This document shows positions 1-10,070 of a stretch of 64,000 nt of DNA, piece after piece. Made by a program: the position numbers and the translations under genes. The notes beneath the pieces were generated by a model, which searched no databases, was not told the DNA's origin, and saw only the letters and a list, made by a program, of their open reading frames with translations. The DNA comes from Nereida ignava (lineage in GTDB: Bacteria > Pseudomonadota > Alphaproteobacteria > Rhodobacterales > Rhodobacteraceae), in the NCBI RefSeq assembly GCF_001049735.1, contig NZ_CVPC01000008.1, positions 1-64,000 of the forward strand, written 5' to 3'. How positions within the stretch are numbered: position 1 is the stretch's first letter; each line of letters begins with the position of its first letter.

Positions 1-492
1 CTGCCCGAAAGCATGGGCGGCGCCCCTACTGCCGGCTTCACACCCAAAGTTATTGATGGTGACCGACCTGATCAGACGCCACCACGGGCGCAATCTGTGC
101 AAATTCAAGCAGTTGAACTACCTGTAATGGGTAAAATTGCCGCCGGTGTACCGATTGAAGCGATCCAACATGCCTCGCACAACGTGGCTGTGCCCGGAAC
201 AATGCTGTCGGGAAACGGTCATCACTATGCGCTTGAAGTTAAAGGCGATTCAATGATCGACGCGGGCATTAACGACGGTGACGTGGTTGTGATCCGCGAG
301 ACATCTACGGCAGACGATGGAGACATTGTTGTGGCCTTGGTCGAAGATCAAGAAGCAACCCTAAAGCGTCTGCGCAAAAACGGTGCATCAATTGGGCTGG
401 AAGCGGCAAACCCCGCGTATGAAACACGCATTTTGCCGGCTGATCAGGTCAAAATTCAGGGGCGTTTAGTCGGTTTGATCCGCAGCTACTAA
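1..492 (+). CDS. lexA: LexA repressor, C-terminal part (5' end outside window)
   Basis: SOS-response repressor and self-cleaving protease. The window opens inside the gene, in frame from base 1, so the N-terminal winged-helix DNA-binding domain is missing; 163 residues are visible. They form the S24-type latent protease. The Ala-Gly scissile bond is in GKIAAGVP (visible residues 47-49). The catalytic Ser is in KGDSMIDAG (visible residue 84) and the general-base Lys in ATLKRL (visible residue 122). The stop codon shares bases with that of convergent comEC. The alphaproteobacterial LexA operator (GTTC-N7-GTTC) is present upstream of uvrA in this same window, so a target is visible. The promoter of lexA itself cannot be seen. 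Confidence 0.95.
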   Translation: MPESMGGAPTAGFTPKVIDGDRPDQTPPRAQSVQIQAVELPVMGKIAAGVPIEAIQHASHNVAVPGTMLSGNGHHYALEVKGDSMIDAGINDGDVVVIRETSTADDGDIVVALVEDQEATLKRLRKNGASIGLEAANPAYETRILPADQVKIQGRLVGLIRSY

Positions 493-2627
493 TCAGTTCG
501 CCAAAGATTTTTTCCGCGTAGATCGGCCTCAATTTGAGCGTGCACATTAGCTAGCGCTGTTGGATCGTGCGCGCTCCAAGGTCGATTGCTAGAGATCCCG
601 TTTGCGGTTTGGATGCGCCAGCTTACAGATCCACCGTGTAATGTGGCTCTGCTAAGTTGCTCCTTTTGCAGTGCATAGATTGCGACACTACCAGTAATGC
701 GCAGCATGTCTTGTCCCCAAATCGCACAATCACTGCTCTCAGGCGCTTGCACTTTCACAACATAAACATCCTCAGGATCACAGCTTTCCAGCAGCCCGAG
801 TTGTCTTTTTCCAACTAAATTGATGATTACACTATTAGGCAAGTTATCCGCCAAGTCACCACGATCAAACGACAATACCCCATCGTTTTCGAGCCAGTTT
901 TGAACGGCAAACCCCTCCCCCTTCTCGCGGCTTAACCGCCGTGTCCCGTCGTGCATAATGCCCACTAAGCCGCCGGAACTCGCGATTAACACATCTGGTC
1001 GTTCTGAATTGCCCCATCCAAACAACGCGCCACACACGACGAACACCCCTGCCCATCTCCCGCGCCCCACCCAAAGCACGGCGACCACCCCGCCAAAGCC
1101 GATCAGCGGCAAGACCCACAACGGCGGGGACGGTACGCCAGATACAGCACCGTTCAGCGACGCAAAAAACGCAGCTACTTGCAGGATCCACCAACAGCCA
1201 ACCGACATTACTTTAAGTCCAATCCACCCCAACCCGATCGGTGCAAAAAGGGCGCTTAACACCGCACCGGGGATCACAACGGCACCCATCACCGGGACTG
1301 CGATCACGTTGGCAAACAAGCCCACGTGGACAAATTGATTAAAATGCGCAGCCGCCACCGGCGCTGTGGCCAAACCCGCCACCGCAGAGGTTATCACCAC
1401 CCCCGCCACGGATTTCACAAAGCGCGACCGCCGTTCAAGCCATGCAATCGGGCGGTCTTTTAGCACCCGAAACGCCACCACAAGCGCGATGGTCGCCGCA
1501 AACGACATTTGAAATCCCGGCCCAACCAATGCTTCTGGGCGCAGCACCAGCACGATCAGCGCGGCTGTGGCAACGGACCGAAGGCTTAGCACACGCTGGT
1601 CCAAAACGACGGCCAACAACATCACCAACGCCATAGCAAACGCCCGTTCTGTTGCGACCGAACCACCAGAAATTGCCAGATAAACCGCTCCCGCTACCAT
1701 CGCGACGATTGCCGCGATTTTCTTTGTCGGCAGACGCAACGCGAGGCTTGGGATCAACGCGAGGCCCCCGCGCACCAACGCGAACACAAACCCCGTTAGC
1801 AACCCCATATGCAGGCCAGAAATTGCCAAAAGATGCGCCAAATTCGTGCGGCGAAGATTTTGCAGAACCTCTTGGGGCATCGCGGAACGATCGCCCGTAG
1901 TCACCGCAGTTGCAAAAGCACCAAGCTCCGGCGCCATATCCCGCTGCACCGCTTGGGAAATTTTCTGCCGTAACGCGGACGTAAATAGCGCCACTCCGCT
2001 TCGTTCAGCAGGCGACAAAGTCAGCACTTCGGTGCGGGTATAGCCAAAACCGCCCAACTTCAAAAACCACGCGTGGCGGCGAAAATCAAAACCCTCGGGC
2101 TCAACAGGACCATTTGGCGGAGACATATTTGCGGTCAGCAGCACTGTCTGACCAATTTCTAATGCGCCATGTTCCGCGCCCTGCTCAGCCGCGTCGCCGT
2201 GCAGACTGACCCGAACGCGGCGTGGTGTGTCCTGCGGAGGCAGTCGCGCCATCACAACGCGGTCCAGTGTCAGCCGCTTAGCATCGGACGTGCTTTTATC
2301 CGTATGGATAATGCGGCCCTGCACGCTGCCGTAACTACGCCATTCAAGCACGGGCCCCGCCACAAAATGCGAGCGCGCCGCCGCCGTTAGAAAGCCAGAA
2401 AAAATGACGACGGTCAGCACGAGAAGTGGCGCAAACCTTGGGGTTAGAAACGCTGCGACAGCCAGCGTTACAACACCAGCCGCCACCAGACCAAGCAGCA
2501 TAAAATCCGGCTCGAACAAAAGGCTAAAATACGCACCGATGCCGCACGCAAAGGCCACGGGCACCCACAAAAAGACCCGTTCACGCTGAACTGCGAATGC
2601 TTCGACCAGAAGGGCCGCTGCCGCCAC
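489..2627 (-). CDS. comEC: ComEC/Rec2-family DNA uptake channel protein
   Basis: Polytopic inner-membrane protein of the ComEC/Rec2 family, the predicted channel for single-stranded DNA import in natural transformation. About 712 aa from a GTG start preceded by GAAGG about nine bases upstream. Order: N-terminal membrane segments and a DUF4131-like soluble region (about 40-220), then the Competence domain with the conserved [17 protein letters not shown] block near residue 270 and many transmembrane helices to about 540, then a C-terminal soluble region of about 170 residues. That region shows no HxHxDH metallo-beta-lactamase motif, unlike classical ComEC. Its stop overlaps the lexA stop by four bases (CTAA). 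No other competence genes are near. The family call is firm; a role in transformation here is inferred. Confidence 0.88.
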   Translation of the reverse strand: MAAAALLVEAFAVQRERVFLWVPVAFACGIGAYFSLLFEPDFMLLGLVAAGVVTLAVAAFLTPRFAPLLVLTVVIFSGFLTAAARSHFVAGPVLEWRSYGSVQGRIIHTDKSTSDAKRLTLDRVVMARLPPQDTPRRVRVSLHGDAAEQGAEHGALEIGQTVLLTANMSPPNGPVEPEGFDFRRHAWFLKLGGFGYTRTEVLTLSPAERSGVALFTSALRQKISQAVQRDMAPELGAFATAVTTGDRSAMPQEVLQNLRRTNLAHLLAISGLHMGLLTGFVFALVRGGLALIPSLALRLPTKKIAAIVAMVAGAVYLAISGGSVATERAFAMALVMLLAVVLDQRVLSLRSVATAALIVLVLRPEALVGPGFQMSFAATIALVVAFRVLKDRPIAWLERRSRFVKSVAGVVITSAVAGLATAPVAAAHFNQFVHVGLFANVIAVPVMGAVVIPGAVLSALFAPIGLGWIGLKVMSVGCWWILQVAAFFASLNGAVSGVPSPPLWVLPLIGFGGVVAVLWVGRGRWAGVFVVCGALFGWGNSERPDVLIASSGGLVGIMHDGTRRLSREKGEGFAVQNWLENDGVLSFDRGDLADNLPNSVIINLVGKRQLGLLESCDPEDVYVVKVQAPESSDCAIWGQDMLRITGSVAIYALQKEQLSRATLHGGSVSWRIQTANGISSNRPWSAHDPTALANVHAQIEADLRGKNLWRTD

Positions 2628-2702
2628 TTGTCACCGCCTTCCCGCCAGATTAGACCGATGCGCAACTGCTCCCCTATTCTCTTGCTCAAAGGTTAATTCC
2701 AC

Positions 2703-4097
2703 ATGACCGTCGTGACCCGTTTCGCACCATCGCCCACTGGTTATTTGCACATTGGTGGCGCGCGGACTGCGCTGTTTAACTGGCTTTACGCGCGCGGCCG
2801 TGGGGGCAAATTCTTGCTGCGGATCGAAGACACTGACCGCGCCCGTTCAACACCCGAAGCGACTGCGGCGATCTTGCAAGGAATGGCATGGCTTGGCCTA
2901 GACCACGACGGAGATGTCATCAGCCAGTTTGAGCGCGCCGACAGACATGCAGAAATCGCCAACACCCTGCTGGCCGAAGGCAAAGCCTATAAATGCTTTG
3001 CGACCCAAGATGAAATTTCCGCGTTCCGTGATGCAGCCCGTGCTGAAGGCAAAAGCACGCTGTACCGTAGCCCGTGGCGCGATGCCCCTTCGGATCAGCA
3101 CCCCGATGCGCCCTTTGTGGTCCGCATCAAGGCCCTTCAAGATGGCGCCACAGTAATCCACGATGAGGTTCAGGGCGACGTCAGCATTCGTAACGAACAG
3201 CTTGATGACATGATCTTGCTGCGCAGTGATGGCACGCCCGTCTACATGTTGGCAGTGGTTGTGGATGACCATGATATGGGCGTGACGCACGTTATTCGCG
3301 GGGATGATCACCTCAATAACGCGGCGCGTCAGATGATGATCTATAACGCCATGGGTTGGCCGGTCCCGACATATGCGCACATCCCCCTGATCCACGGTCC
3401 CGACGGTAAAAAGCTGTCCAAACGCCACGGTGCGCTTGGCGTTGAGGAATATCAGGTCATGGGCTATCCGGCCGCGGGTATGCGCAACTATCTCGCCCGT
3501 TTGGGGTGGAGCCACGGCGATGATGAGGTCTTCACAGACGCCCAAGCGCGCGAGTGGTTCGACCTTGGTGGCATTGGCAAAAGCCCTGCGCGGTTAGACT
3601 TTAAGAAACTGGAATCAATCTGTGGCGCACAGATCGCTATGGGCGATGACGCCGCATTGCGGCAAGAAGCAGAGGCATTTTTGGCCGCAGCAAGCCTTCC
3701 CGCGCTTACTGACGCGCAGTCAACTGCATTTGAGCGGGCGATGTATTGCCTTAAAGAACGTGCCAAGACCTTCCCACAACTTATTGAAAAAGCGCACTTT
3801 GCACTTAGTGCGCGCCCCTTGGATATAGAAGAGAAAGCGGCTAAGGTGCTTGATACGGTATCCATTGGTATACTGGAAGAATTGACGCCGCAGTTGCAAG
3901 CTGTTAGCTGGGAGCGTGACCAACTGGAGGCCGTGGCCAACGCGCTTGCGGCATCGCACGACATCGGTTTTGGCAAGCTTGCAGCGCCGCTGCGTGCCGC
4001 CCTTGCCGGACGTGCAGCCACACCATCGGTCTTTGATATGATGCTGGTTTTGGGCCGCGAGGAAACGCTCGCGCGCTTGGGTGACGCAACACAATAA
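2703..4097 (+). CDS. gltX: Glutamyl-tRNA synthetase
   Basis: Class I aminoacyl-tRNA synthetase charging tRNA-Glu in the cytoplasm; 464 aa, normal bacterial length. It starts [20 protein letters not shown]: the HIGH-type motif is HIGG near residue 17. The KMSKS-type loop is KKLSKRHG near residue 240, followed by the helical anticodon-binding domain. An AAAGG ribosome site lies about ten bases before the ATG. Alphaproteobacteria often carry two GluRS paralogues, one of which can be specific for tRNA-Gln in the transamidation route. Which paralogue this is cannot be settled from sequence reading alone. Citrate synthase follows 88 bases downstream on the same strand. Confidence 0.95.
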   Translation: MTVVTRFAPSPTGYLHIGGARTALFNWLYARGRGGKFLLRIEDTDRARSTPEATAAILQGMAWLGLDHDGDVISQFERADRHAEIANTLLAEGKAYKCFATQDEISAFRDAARAEGKSTLYRSPWRDAPSDQHPDAPFVVRIKALQDGATVIHDEVQGDVSIRNEQLDDMILLRSDGTPVYMLAVVVDDHDMGVTHVIRGDDHLNNAARQMMIYNAMGWPVPTYAHIPLIHGPDGKKLSKRHGALGVEEYQVMGYPAAGMRNYLARLGWSHGDDEVFTDAQAREWFDLGGIGKSPARLDFKKLESICGAQIAMGDDAALRQEAEAFLAAASLPALTDAQSTAFERAMYCLKERAKTFPQLIEKAHFALSARPLDIEEKAAKVLDTVSIGILEELTPQLQAVSWERDQLEAVANALAASHDIGFGKLAAPLRAALAGRAATPSVFDMMLVLGREETLARLGDATQ

Positions 4098-4185
4098 TAG
4101 ACGGAGCCGTTTACAAATCTGTAACGAAGCCCGCTCAACATACGAAAATGGCGCACTGCGCCGCTGCTGGATAATGAGGGAACAT

Positions 4186-5481
4186 ATGGCCGAAACGACA
4201 AAGAACGCGACGCTTACTATTGGCGACAAAACAATCGAACTGCCGATTTACTCGCCTACTGCGGGTCCTGATGTGCTCGACATCCGCAAACTTTACGCCC
4301 AAGGCGACGTGTTCACCTACGATCCCGGCTTTACCTCAACTGCGGCATGCGACAGCACCATCACATTCATCGATGGCGCCAAGGGCGAGCTGCTGCACCG
4401 CGGCTATCCTATTGATCAGCTCGCGGAAAAATCACACTACCTCGAAGTGTGCTATGTCCTGCTGTACGGCGAGCTTCCCTCCGCGGCCGAGTTGGAATCC
4501 TTTGAGAGCATGGTGACAAACCACACCATGCTGCACGAGCAAATGATCAACTTCTTCCGTGGTTTCCGCCGTGACGCGCACCCGATGGCCATCATGACCG
4601 GCGTTGTTGGTGCAATGTCTGCGTTCTACCACGACAGTACCGACATCACTGACCCCCACCAGCGCGAAGTGGCAACGATCCGTTTGATCGCCAAAATGCC
4701 AACAATCGCAGCGATGGCGTTCAAATATACTGTCGGTCAGCCATTCGTGTATCCGCGCAATGATCTGGACTACGCGTCGAACTTCCTGCGCATGTGCTTT
4801 GCAGTGCCTGCCGAAGATTACGAAGTGAACCCGATCCTGAGCCGTGCCATGGACCGTATTTTCACATTGCACGCAGACCATGAGCAAAACGCATCAACAT
4901 CGACTGTACGTTTGGCTTCATCTTCTGGCGCGAACCCGTTTGCCTGTATCGCCGCCGGTATTGCCTGTCTTTGGGGCCCTGCCCACGGTGGTGCGAACCA
5001 AGCATGCCTCGAAATGCTTAAAGAAATTGGCAGTGTTGACCGCATTCCTGAATTCATCGCCCGCGCGAAAGACAAAGACGATCCCTTCCGCCTGATGGGC
5101 TTTGGTCACCGCGTTTACAAAAACTTTGACCCCCGTGCGAAAGTTCTGAAACAATCTGCGGATGAAGTTCTGGACCTACTTGGTGTAGAGAACAACCCGA
5201 TCCTTCAGGTCGCCAAAGAGCTTGAAAAACAAGCGTTGGCCGATCCATATTTTGCAGACAAGAAACTGTTCCCGAACGTGGATTTCTATTCAGGCATTAT
5301 TCTTGAAGCGATGGGCTTCCCCACATCCATGTTCACGCCGATCTTCGCACTTGCGCGGACTGTTGGTTGGATTTCACAGTGGAAAGAACAGATCAGCGAT
5401 CCAGCGCTCAAGATCGGTCGCCCTCGCCAACTTTACCAAGGCGAAACCCTGCGCGATTACGTGGACATCGAAAAACGCTAG
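4186..5481 (+). CDS. gltA: Citrate synthase (type II)
   Basis: Condenses oxaloacetate and acetyl-CoA to citrate, the first step of the TCA cycle. I place the start at the ATG with GAGGG six bases upstream, giving 431 aa, the usual length of the hexameric NADH-sensitive type; longer in-frame starts upstream lack support. The active-site His lies in GPAHGGANQ, the second conserved His in [15 protein letters not shown], and the catalytic Asp is expected in the region just before the C-terminal [10 protein letters not shown] block. A strong hairpin terminator follows directly, so the gene ends its transcription unit. Confidence 0.96.
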   Translation: MAETTKNATLTIGDKTIELPIYSPTAGPDVLDIRKLYAQGDVFTYDPGFTSTAACDSTITFIDGAKGELLHRGYPIDQLAEKSHYLEVCYVLLYGELPSAAELESFESMVTNHTMLHEQMINFFRGFRRDAHPMAIMTGVVGAMSAFYHDSTDITDPHQREVATIRLIAKMPTIAAMAFKYTVGQPFVYPRNDLDYASNFLRMCFAVPAEDYEVNPILSRAMDRIFTLHADHEQNASTSTVRLASSSGANPFACIAAGIACLWGPAHGGANQACLEMLKEIGSVDRIPEFIARAKDKDDPFRLMGFGHRVYKNFDPRAKVLKQSADEVLDLLGVENNPILQVAKELEKQALADPYFADKKLFPNVDFYSGIILEAMGFPTSMFTPIFALARTVGWISQWKEQISDPALKIGRPRQLYQGETLRDYVDIEKR

Positions 5482-5501
5482 GCTTTCTGGCAAGTAGACA
5501 C

Positions 5502-5541
5502 AAAAAACGCCACCGAGTAACATCCTTCGGTGGCGTTTTTA
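5502..5541 (+). terminator. Rho-independent terminator of gltA
   Basis: An 11-bp GC-rich stem (AACGCCACCGA pairing with TCGGTGGCGTT) with a short loop is followed by a T run. It lies about 20 bases after the gltA stop and is preceded by an A run, so it may also work on the other strand. Confidence 0.9.
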
Positions 5542-5655
5542 TTTGAGTATTTTTGACCAAAGCGAAGACAACCCGCAGTCATTTTATCGGACGAACTTGC
5601 ATTAGAGTGCTGATTGCATATCCTGTGCGGGTATTTTGTTCTCAGGTTCCCCGCC

Positions 5656-6675
5656 ATGTTGGCCCTTGCTCTTTTGCTTCTTATCCCTCTTGCCCTTGAT
5701 GTGGCGCTTCTTGATCAGTCACTTGATGCGCTGCGTGGTGACGATGACACGGGCGGCAGGTCGGAGGATGAGACCATCGATGAGCCCCCTCAAACCACAA
5801 CCGACACAATTCGTCTTGGCGACCGGTCTGATGACTTTGAAGGCAGCTTTCGTGGAGAGACGATTTTCGGCAATTTAGGGGATGATAAGATCGACGGGCG
5901 CGGCGGGGACGATACACTTTTTGGGGGTTCTGGGACCGATCTGTTTGACGGCGGCGCAGGTGATGACGCCCTGAACGGCAATGTAAACGACGACATTCTG
6001 GCTGGTGGTCCCGGAGCAGATACGCTGCGGGGCGGCAACAATGACGACACACTTTTTGGGGATAGCGGTTCTGACTTGTTGCTCGGCGAGACCGGCGACG
6101 ATGTGTTGATTGGCGGCGTAAATGCGGACGTTCTTAATGGCGGCGGCGGAACGGATGTGCTGTGGGGTGGCGCCATTTTTGACAGTGATACTCTTGAGAC
6201 GGACAACCTTTCAGCGCTGCAATCCGGACCACCGCTAATCACCCGTCCGGAAGGTGAAACACCCACTTGGGGCGGCAATTTCCGTGATGACGGCGTGGAA
6301 GACAAGCTGACCGGCGGGGCTGGCACTGACACGCTGTTTTTGGCACGAAATGATATCGGCACAGGTGGCGGTGACGCGGATGAGTTTGTCTTGCTGCTGG
6401 AGCCAAGTAGCGATGATGGCAGCGCAAGCGAGACAGGCATGCGCGTCACTGATTTTTCAAACGACGATGTTTTGATGATTGCTACGCAGACCAGCGCGCC
6501 CGACCCTGCAGTGAGCGTTACCCAAACAGGTACAGTCGTGACTGTATTCGCCGATGATTTCAAAGTTGCGGAGGTGCAGCTTGGACCTGAGTTTGACCAA
6601 AACGCACAGCCATTTGAGAACTATATCCAGTTGGTCAGTTACAGCGCGCCTGTCGTCCTTGCCCCGCCTGTCTGA
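5656..6675 (+). CDS. Membrane-anchored or secreted RTX calcium-binding protein
   Basis: About 339 aa. From the chosen ATG (AGG about nine bases upstream) the protein opens with a single hydrophobic segment (MLALALLLLIPLALDVALL), then an acidic stretch of about 45 residues. Next come roughly eight hemolysin-type GGxGxDxUx nonapeptides between about residues 65 and 240. The C-terminal region is acidic and contains DFSNDDVL and FENYIQL, as in RTX modules of exported roseobacter proteins. A TTG start 42 bases upstream is possible. RTX repeats bind calcium and fold outside the cell; the N-terminal helix suggests anchoring rather than type I export. Substrate and partner are unknown. No secretion genes are adjacent. 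Confidence 0.8.
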   Translation: MLALALLLLIPLALDVALLDQSLDALRGDDDTGGRSEDETIDEPPQTTTDTIRLGDRSDDFEGSFRGETIFGNLGDDKIDGRGGDDTLFGGSGTDLFDGGAGDDALNGNVNDDILAGGPGADTLRGGNNDDTLFGDSGSDLLLGETGDDVLIGGVNADVLNGGGGTDVLWGGAIFDSDTLETDNLSALQSGPPLITRPEGETPTWGGNFRDDGVEDKLTGGAGTDTLFLARNDIGTGGGDADEFVLLLEPSSDDGSASETGMRVTDFSNDDVLMIATQTSAPDPAVSVTQTGTVVTVFADDFKVAEVQLGPEFDQNAQPFENYIQLVSYSAPVVLAPPV

Positions 6676-6678
6676 TCC

Positions 6679-7455
6679 CTAACGGCCTTCGAACTTTGCA
6701 GGACGCTTTTCAAGGAAAGACAGTACGCCTTCTTTGAAATCACGCGTTTCACCACAAGCCCCCTGAAGCGATGCTTCAAGGCCCAATTGCGTTTCAAGGT
6801 CATTGCCAAAACTTGCCCGAAGCGCAGATTTCACATGTTCATAGGCAACTGTCGGCCCCTTGGCCAAATGCGCGGCACGGCCGCGCCAATGGGCGTCAAA
6901 TTCGACATCGGGCACAGCTTCCCAAATCATGCCCCAATCACTGGCTTGCTGTGCAGAAATACTGTCACCAAAAAGTGCGGCTCCCATGGCTTTCGCCATC
7001 CCCATTTGACGAGGCAGATAGTATGTACCGCCCGCGTCAGGGATAAGCCCAATGCGTGTAAACGCTTGAACAAAAACAGCCTTTTGAGACGCAATCACCA
7101 CATCCGCAACCAACGCCAGATTTGCACCTGCACCCGCTGCCGCACCGTTAACAGCCGCAATCGTTGGAACAGGACACTCAATAATCGCACGCAGCATCGG
7201 GACGTATTCGTCGCGCAAGGTGCGCTCAAGATCAAGCTGGGCCGCTGAACCACCGTCGCCCAAATCTTGGCCCGAACAAAACGCATCCCCCGCCCCTGTC
7301 AGGACAACAACACGAGCCTCAGTACTTGCTTTTTTCACGGCATGGGTGATCTCGGCGCGCATCTGACCGTTCAAAGCGTTCTTCACCTTTGGGCGGTTCA
7401 AAGTGAGCGTCGCAACACCGTCGTTTAGCTCATATTCCAGCGCGTCGTACATCAT
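6679..7455 (-). CDS. Enoyl-CoA hydratase/isomerase family protein (PaaG-like)
   Basis: Crotonase-fold acyl-CoA enzyme of 258 aa. The first oxyanion-hole segment is FCSGQDLGDGG near residue 60 and the second is NGAAAGAGANLALVADVV near residue 105. GLIPDAGGTYYLPR near residue 138 contains the Asp typical of PaaG-type isomerases, which convert ring 1,2-epoxyphenylacetyl-CoA to the oxepin in phenylacetate breakdown. No other paa gene is visible, so a general enoyl-CoA hydratase in fatty acid or aromatic degradation is as likely. It lies downstream of ccmH on the same strand after 114 bases. Family call firm; substrate uncertain. Confidence 0.85.
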   Translation of the reverse strand: MMYDALEYELNDGVATLTLNRPKVKNALNGQMRAEITHAVKKASTEARVVVLTGAGDAFCSGQDLGDGGSAAQLDLERTLRDEYVPMLRAIIECPVPTIAAVNGAAAGAGANLALVADVVIASQKAVFVQAFTRIGLIPDAGGTYYLPRQMGMAKAMGAALFGDSISAQQASDWGMIWEAVPDVEFDAHWRGRAAHLAKGPTVAYEHVKSALRASFGNDLETQLGLEASLQGACGETRDFKEGVLSFLEKRPAKFEGR

Positions 7456-7569
7456 GGGAGCATCCTCATTAATCCATTCGTTAGAAGGGACAATAGGGCC
7501 ATGCGCCAGAGTTGCCAGCGGAACTAGGCACTGTACGCAAGAACGTCACGACACCGCTTTTGTGCCAGC

Positions 7570-8037
7570 TTATTTATTCAGCAGCTCAGTGAGGCGTTTT
7601 GTTTCATCCGCGCTTAGCTCATCCGCAGGTACAGGAGCTGCGCGCCCGCGCAAATAGGCCGCAGCCCCAATGCCGCCGATCAAAAGCATCGCAGGTCCTG
7701 CAAGCCACAAAATCAGGGTTGAGCCTTTTGCAGGCGGGTTGAGCAAAACAAACTCGCCGTACCGCGCAACAATGAACGAGAGCGCCTCGTCGTTGCTATC
7801 GCCCGCCGAGACACGTTCACGGACCAGCAGGCGTAGATCACGCGCCACCTCCGCATGAGATTCATCGATGCTTTCGTTCTGGCACACAGGGCAGCGCAGT
7901 TCTTTGCTGATAACTCGTGCGCGCGCCTCCAGCGCGGGATCATCCAAGACCTCGTCGGGCTGTACGGCAAACGCAGGCATGGCCATCAAAGCGATCAGCC
8001 CAACCAGTCCGTATAGGCGTGAAGCAACTGCGATCAT
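7570..8037 (-). CDS. ccmH: Cytochrome c maturation protein CcmH (CycL)
   Basis: Periplasmic, membrane-anchored thiol-disulfide protein that keeps the apocytochrome c CXXCH cysteines reduced and passes them to the heme ligation complex with CcmF. 155 aa: signal or anchor helix (about 5-24), the LRCPVCQNESI motif with redox Cys49 and Cys52, and a C-terminal transmembrane helix (about 107-130). The start ATG overlaps the ccmF stop as ATGA, a sign of translational coupling. It is the short N-terminal type of CcmH; the CcmI domain must be encoded elsewhere. Confidence 0.94.
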   Translation of the reverse strand: MIAVASRLYGLVGLIALMAMPAFAVQPDEVLDDPALEARARVISKELRCPVCQNESIDESHAEVARDLRLLVRERVSAGDSNDEALSFIVARYGEFVLLNPPAKGSTLILWLAGPAMLLIGGIGAAAYLRGRAAPVPADELSADETKRLTELLNK

Positions 8038-9986
8038 GATGTAACCGCCTTTGACCGTTGACCACCCGCAACACGCATCCGCCGATCCGTCAGCGACAAC
8101 GTACCACCAAGCGCCATGATGATTGCGCCCGCCCAAATCCAGTTGGCGAACGGCTTAATATACGTGCGCACCGCCCATCCCCCATCATTCTGAGGATCGC
8201 CAATCACAACGTAGAGGTCACGCAAGATACCGTTTGAGATTGCCGCCTCGGTTGTGGGCATATTCGCCACAGGATAGACGCGTTTTTCAGGGAACAAATG
8301 CGCCACTTCGCGGCCACCGCGGTACAGCTTCATCTCGGCCATGGTTGAGATGTAATTTGGCCCATCGACCTCACGCACGTCGATCAGCTCAACCTGGTGT
8401 TGGCCAACTTCAAAACGGTCACCGATCTGTGCAATACGAATGTCCTCGATCTGCCAAGCAAGCATCGCGGCAATCCCGAACGTGGTAATTCCCATGCCCG
8501 CGTGGGCAACGGCCTTGCCCCAATCGGCGCGAGGCAACCCTTTGAGGCGCGCAATCTTATTGGCCTTGCCCGCTCTCTGCCAGATTTCAAACGCAGCCCC
8601 CAAGACGAGCCATGAGCCAAGGATCACACCAATCGGTCCCAAAGCAGAACCGCCAGTTTGGATCGCAAATGCCAATCCACCCAAGGCGACCGACACCACC
8701 AAAACAGGCATCAACGATACAGTGATCCGCTTTAGCTTGGCCCGCTTCCACGACATCAGCGCACCGACAGGCAAGATCACCGACAAAGCGACCATGAACG
8801 GCGTGAAAGCTGCATCAAAAAACGGGGGACCAACGCTGAGTTTGCGGTCAAAAAACATCTCCGCCACGAGGGGCCAGATGGTGCCGATAAAGACGACGAA
8901 ACAAGCAACCGCCAGCAAAATGTTATTTGCGACCAATGCGCTTTCACGGCTCACGACAGAAAAGACACCCTTGGCCTCCATCTGCTCTGCGCGCAGGGCG
9001 TAAAGCACCAACGCGCCACCCATGAAGATACCCGTGATCAGCAACAGGTAAACACCGCGTTCAGGGTCTGTGGCAAACGCATGGACAGAAGTCAGCACGC
9101 CAGAGCGCACAATAAATGCGCCAATCAAGCTGAACCCGAATGCAAGAATAGCGAGCAAAATGGTCCAGCTTTTCAGCGCCTCGCGTTTCTCAACGACAAT
9201 AGCGGAATGCAGCAGTGCCGCCGCGATTAGCCACGGCATGAAGCTGGCGTTTTCGACTGGATCCCAGAACCAGAAACCACCCCAGCCAAGCTCGTAATAG
9301 GCCCACCATGAGCCTAACGCGATGCCAACAGTCAGAAAAACCCACGCTGTCAAAGTCCACGGACGGACCCACCGACCCCATGCCGCATCGACTTTTCCCT
9401 CAATCAGCGCAGCAACAGCAAAGCTAAACGCCATGCTGAGCCCGACGTAGCCAACGTATAAAAATGGCGGGTGAAAAGCGAGGCCAGGGTCTTGCAAAAG
9501 GGGGTTCAAGTCTTGCCCGTTGAGCGGCGGAAACGCCAAACGTTCAAAGGGGTTAGACGTAAAAATAAGGAAGATAAAGAACGCAACGGCGATGGCTGAT
9601 TGCACCGACAAGACACGGGCTTTCAACCGTGGCGGCAACCCTTGGCCAAACCAACCCGCCATCGCACCAAACAGTGTCAGGATCAAAATCCACAACAGCA
9701 TAGACCCTTCGTGGTTCCCCCAAACGCCCGACACTTTGTAGAGCATCGGCTTGGCTGTGTGACTGTTGAGGGTGACCACTCTGAGACTAAAATCCGAGAT
9801 CACGAACGCGTAAGTAAGTGCGGCAAAACTGGTCAGCGTCAGGCCAAATTGAACAGTTGCCGCGGGGGTGCCCGTTGCCATCCAGCCAGCCCAATTCTTT
9901 TGCGCACCAATCATCGGCACGATCATCTGAAAAACAGCCACCATCAGGGCCAAAATCAGGGCGAAATGTCCAAGTTCTGTAATCAT
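8034..9986 (-). CDS. ccmF: Heme lyase CcmF (CycK)
   Basis: Large integral membrane subunit of the cytochrome c heme ligation complex. It takes heme from CcmE and joins it to the apocytochrome. I choose the ATG that begins MITELGHFALILA, giving 650 aa, the usual length; an upstream in-frame start would add 17 non-conserved residues. About 14-15 membrane helices are apparent. The WWD domain is clear as GWGGFWFWDPVENASFMPW near residue 235, and the large periplasmic loop sits near the C terminus. It overlaps ccmH by four bases. The preceding gene in the operon direction is a holin rather than a ccm gene, which is unusual outside this family of bacteria. Confidence 0.95.
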   Translation of the reverse strand: MITELGHFALILALMVAVFQMIVPMIGAQKNWAGWMATGTPAATVQFGLTLTSFAALTYAFVISDFSLRVVTLNSHTAKPMLYKVSGVWGNHEGSMLLWILILTLFGAMAGWFGQGLPPRLKARVLSVQSAIAVAFFIFLIFTSNPFERLAFPPLNGQDLNPLLQDPGLAFHPPFLYVGYVGLSMAFSFAVAALIEGKVDAAWGRWVRPWTLTAWVFLTVGIALGSWWAYYELGWGGFWFWDPVENASFMPWLIAAALLHSAIVVEKREALKSWTILLAILAFGFSLIGAFIVRSGVLTSVHAFATDPERGVYLLLITGIFMGGALVLYALRAEQMEAKGVFSVVSRESALVANNILLAVACFVVFIGTIWPLVAEMFFDRKLSVGPPFFDAAFTPFMVALSVILPVGALMSWKRAKLKRITVSLMPVLVVSVALGGLAFAIQTGGSALGPIGVILGSWLVLGAAFEIWQRAGKANKIARLKGLPRADWGKAVAHAGMGITTFGIAAMLAWQIEDIRIAQIGDRFEVGQHQVELIDVREVDGPNYISTMAEMKLYRGGREVAHLFPEKRVYPVANMPTTEAAISNGILRDLYVVIGDPQNDGGWAVRTYIKPFANWIWAGAIIMALGGTLSLTDRRMRVAGGQRSKAVTS

Positions 9987-10070
9987 AAACTTGGTATAGT
10001 CTGCCGCAGCCCCCTCGCCAATGGGCTGCGACAACACGGCCGCGTCAGACGGCTGATTTACGTAACAAAT

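Noticed and set aside
5790-6563. Long minus-strand frame opposite the RTX gene
   Set aside because: It is the Ser/Pro-rich complement of Gly/Asp repeat codons, a known shadow effect; it has no ribosome site or recognisable domain. The same applies to minus-strand frames across 16345-17029.
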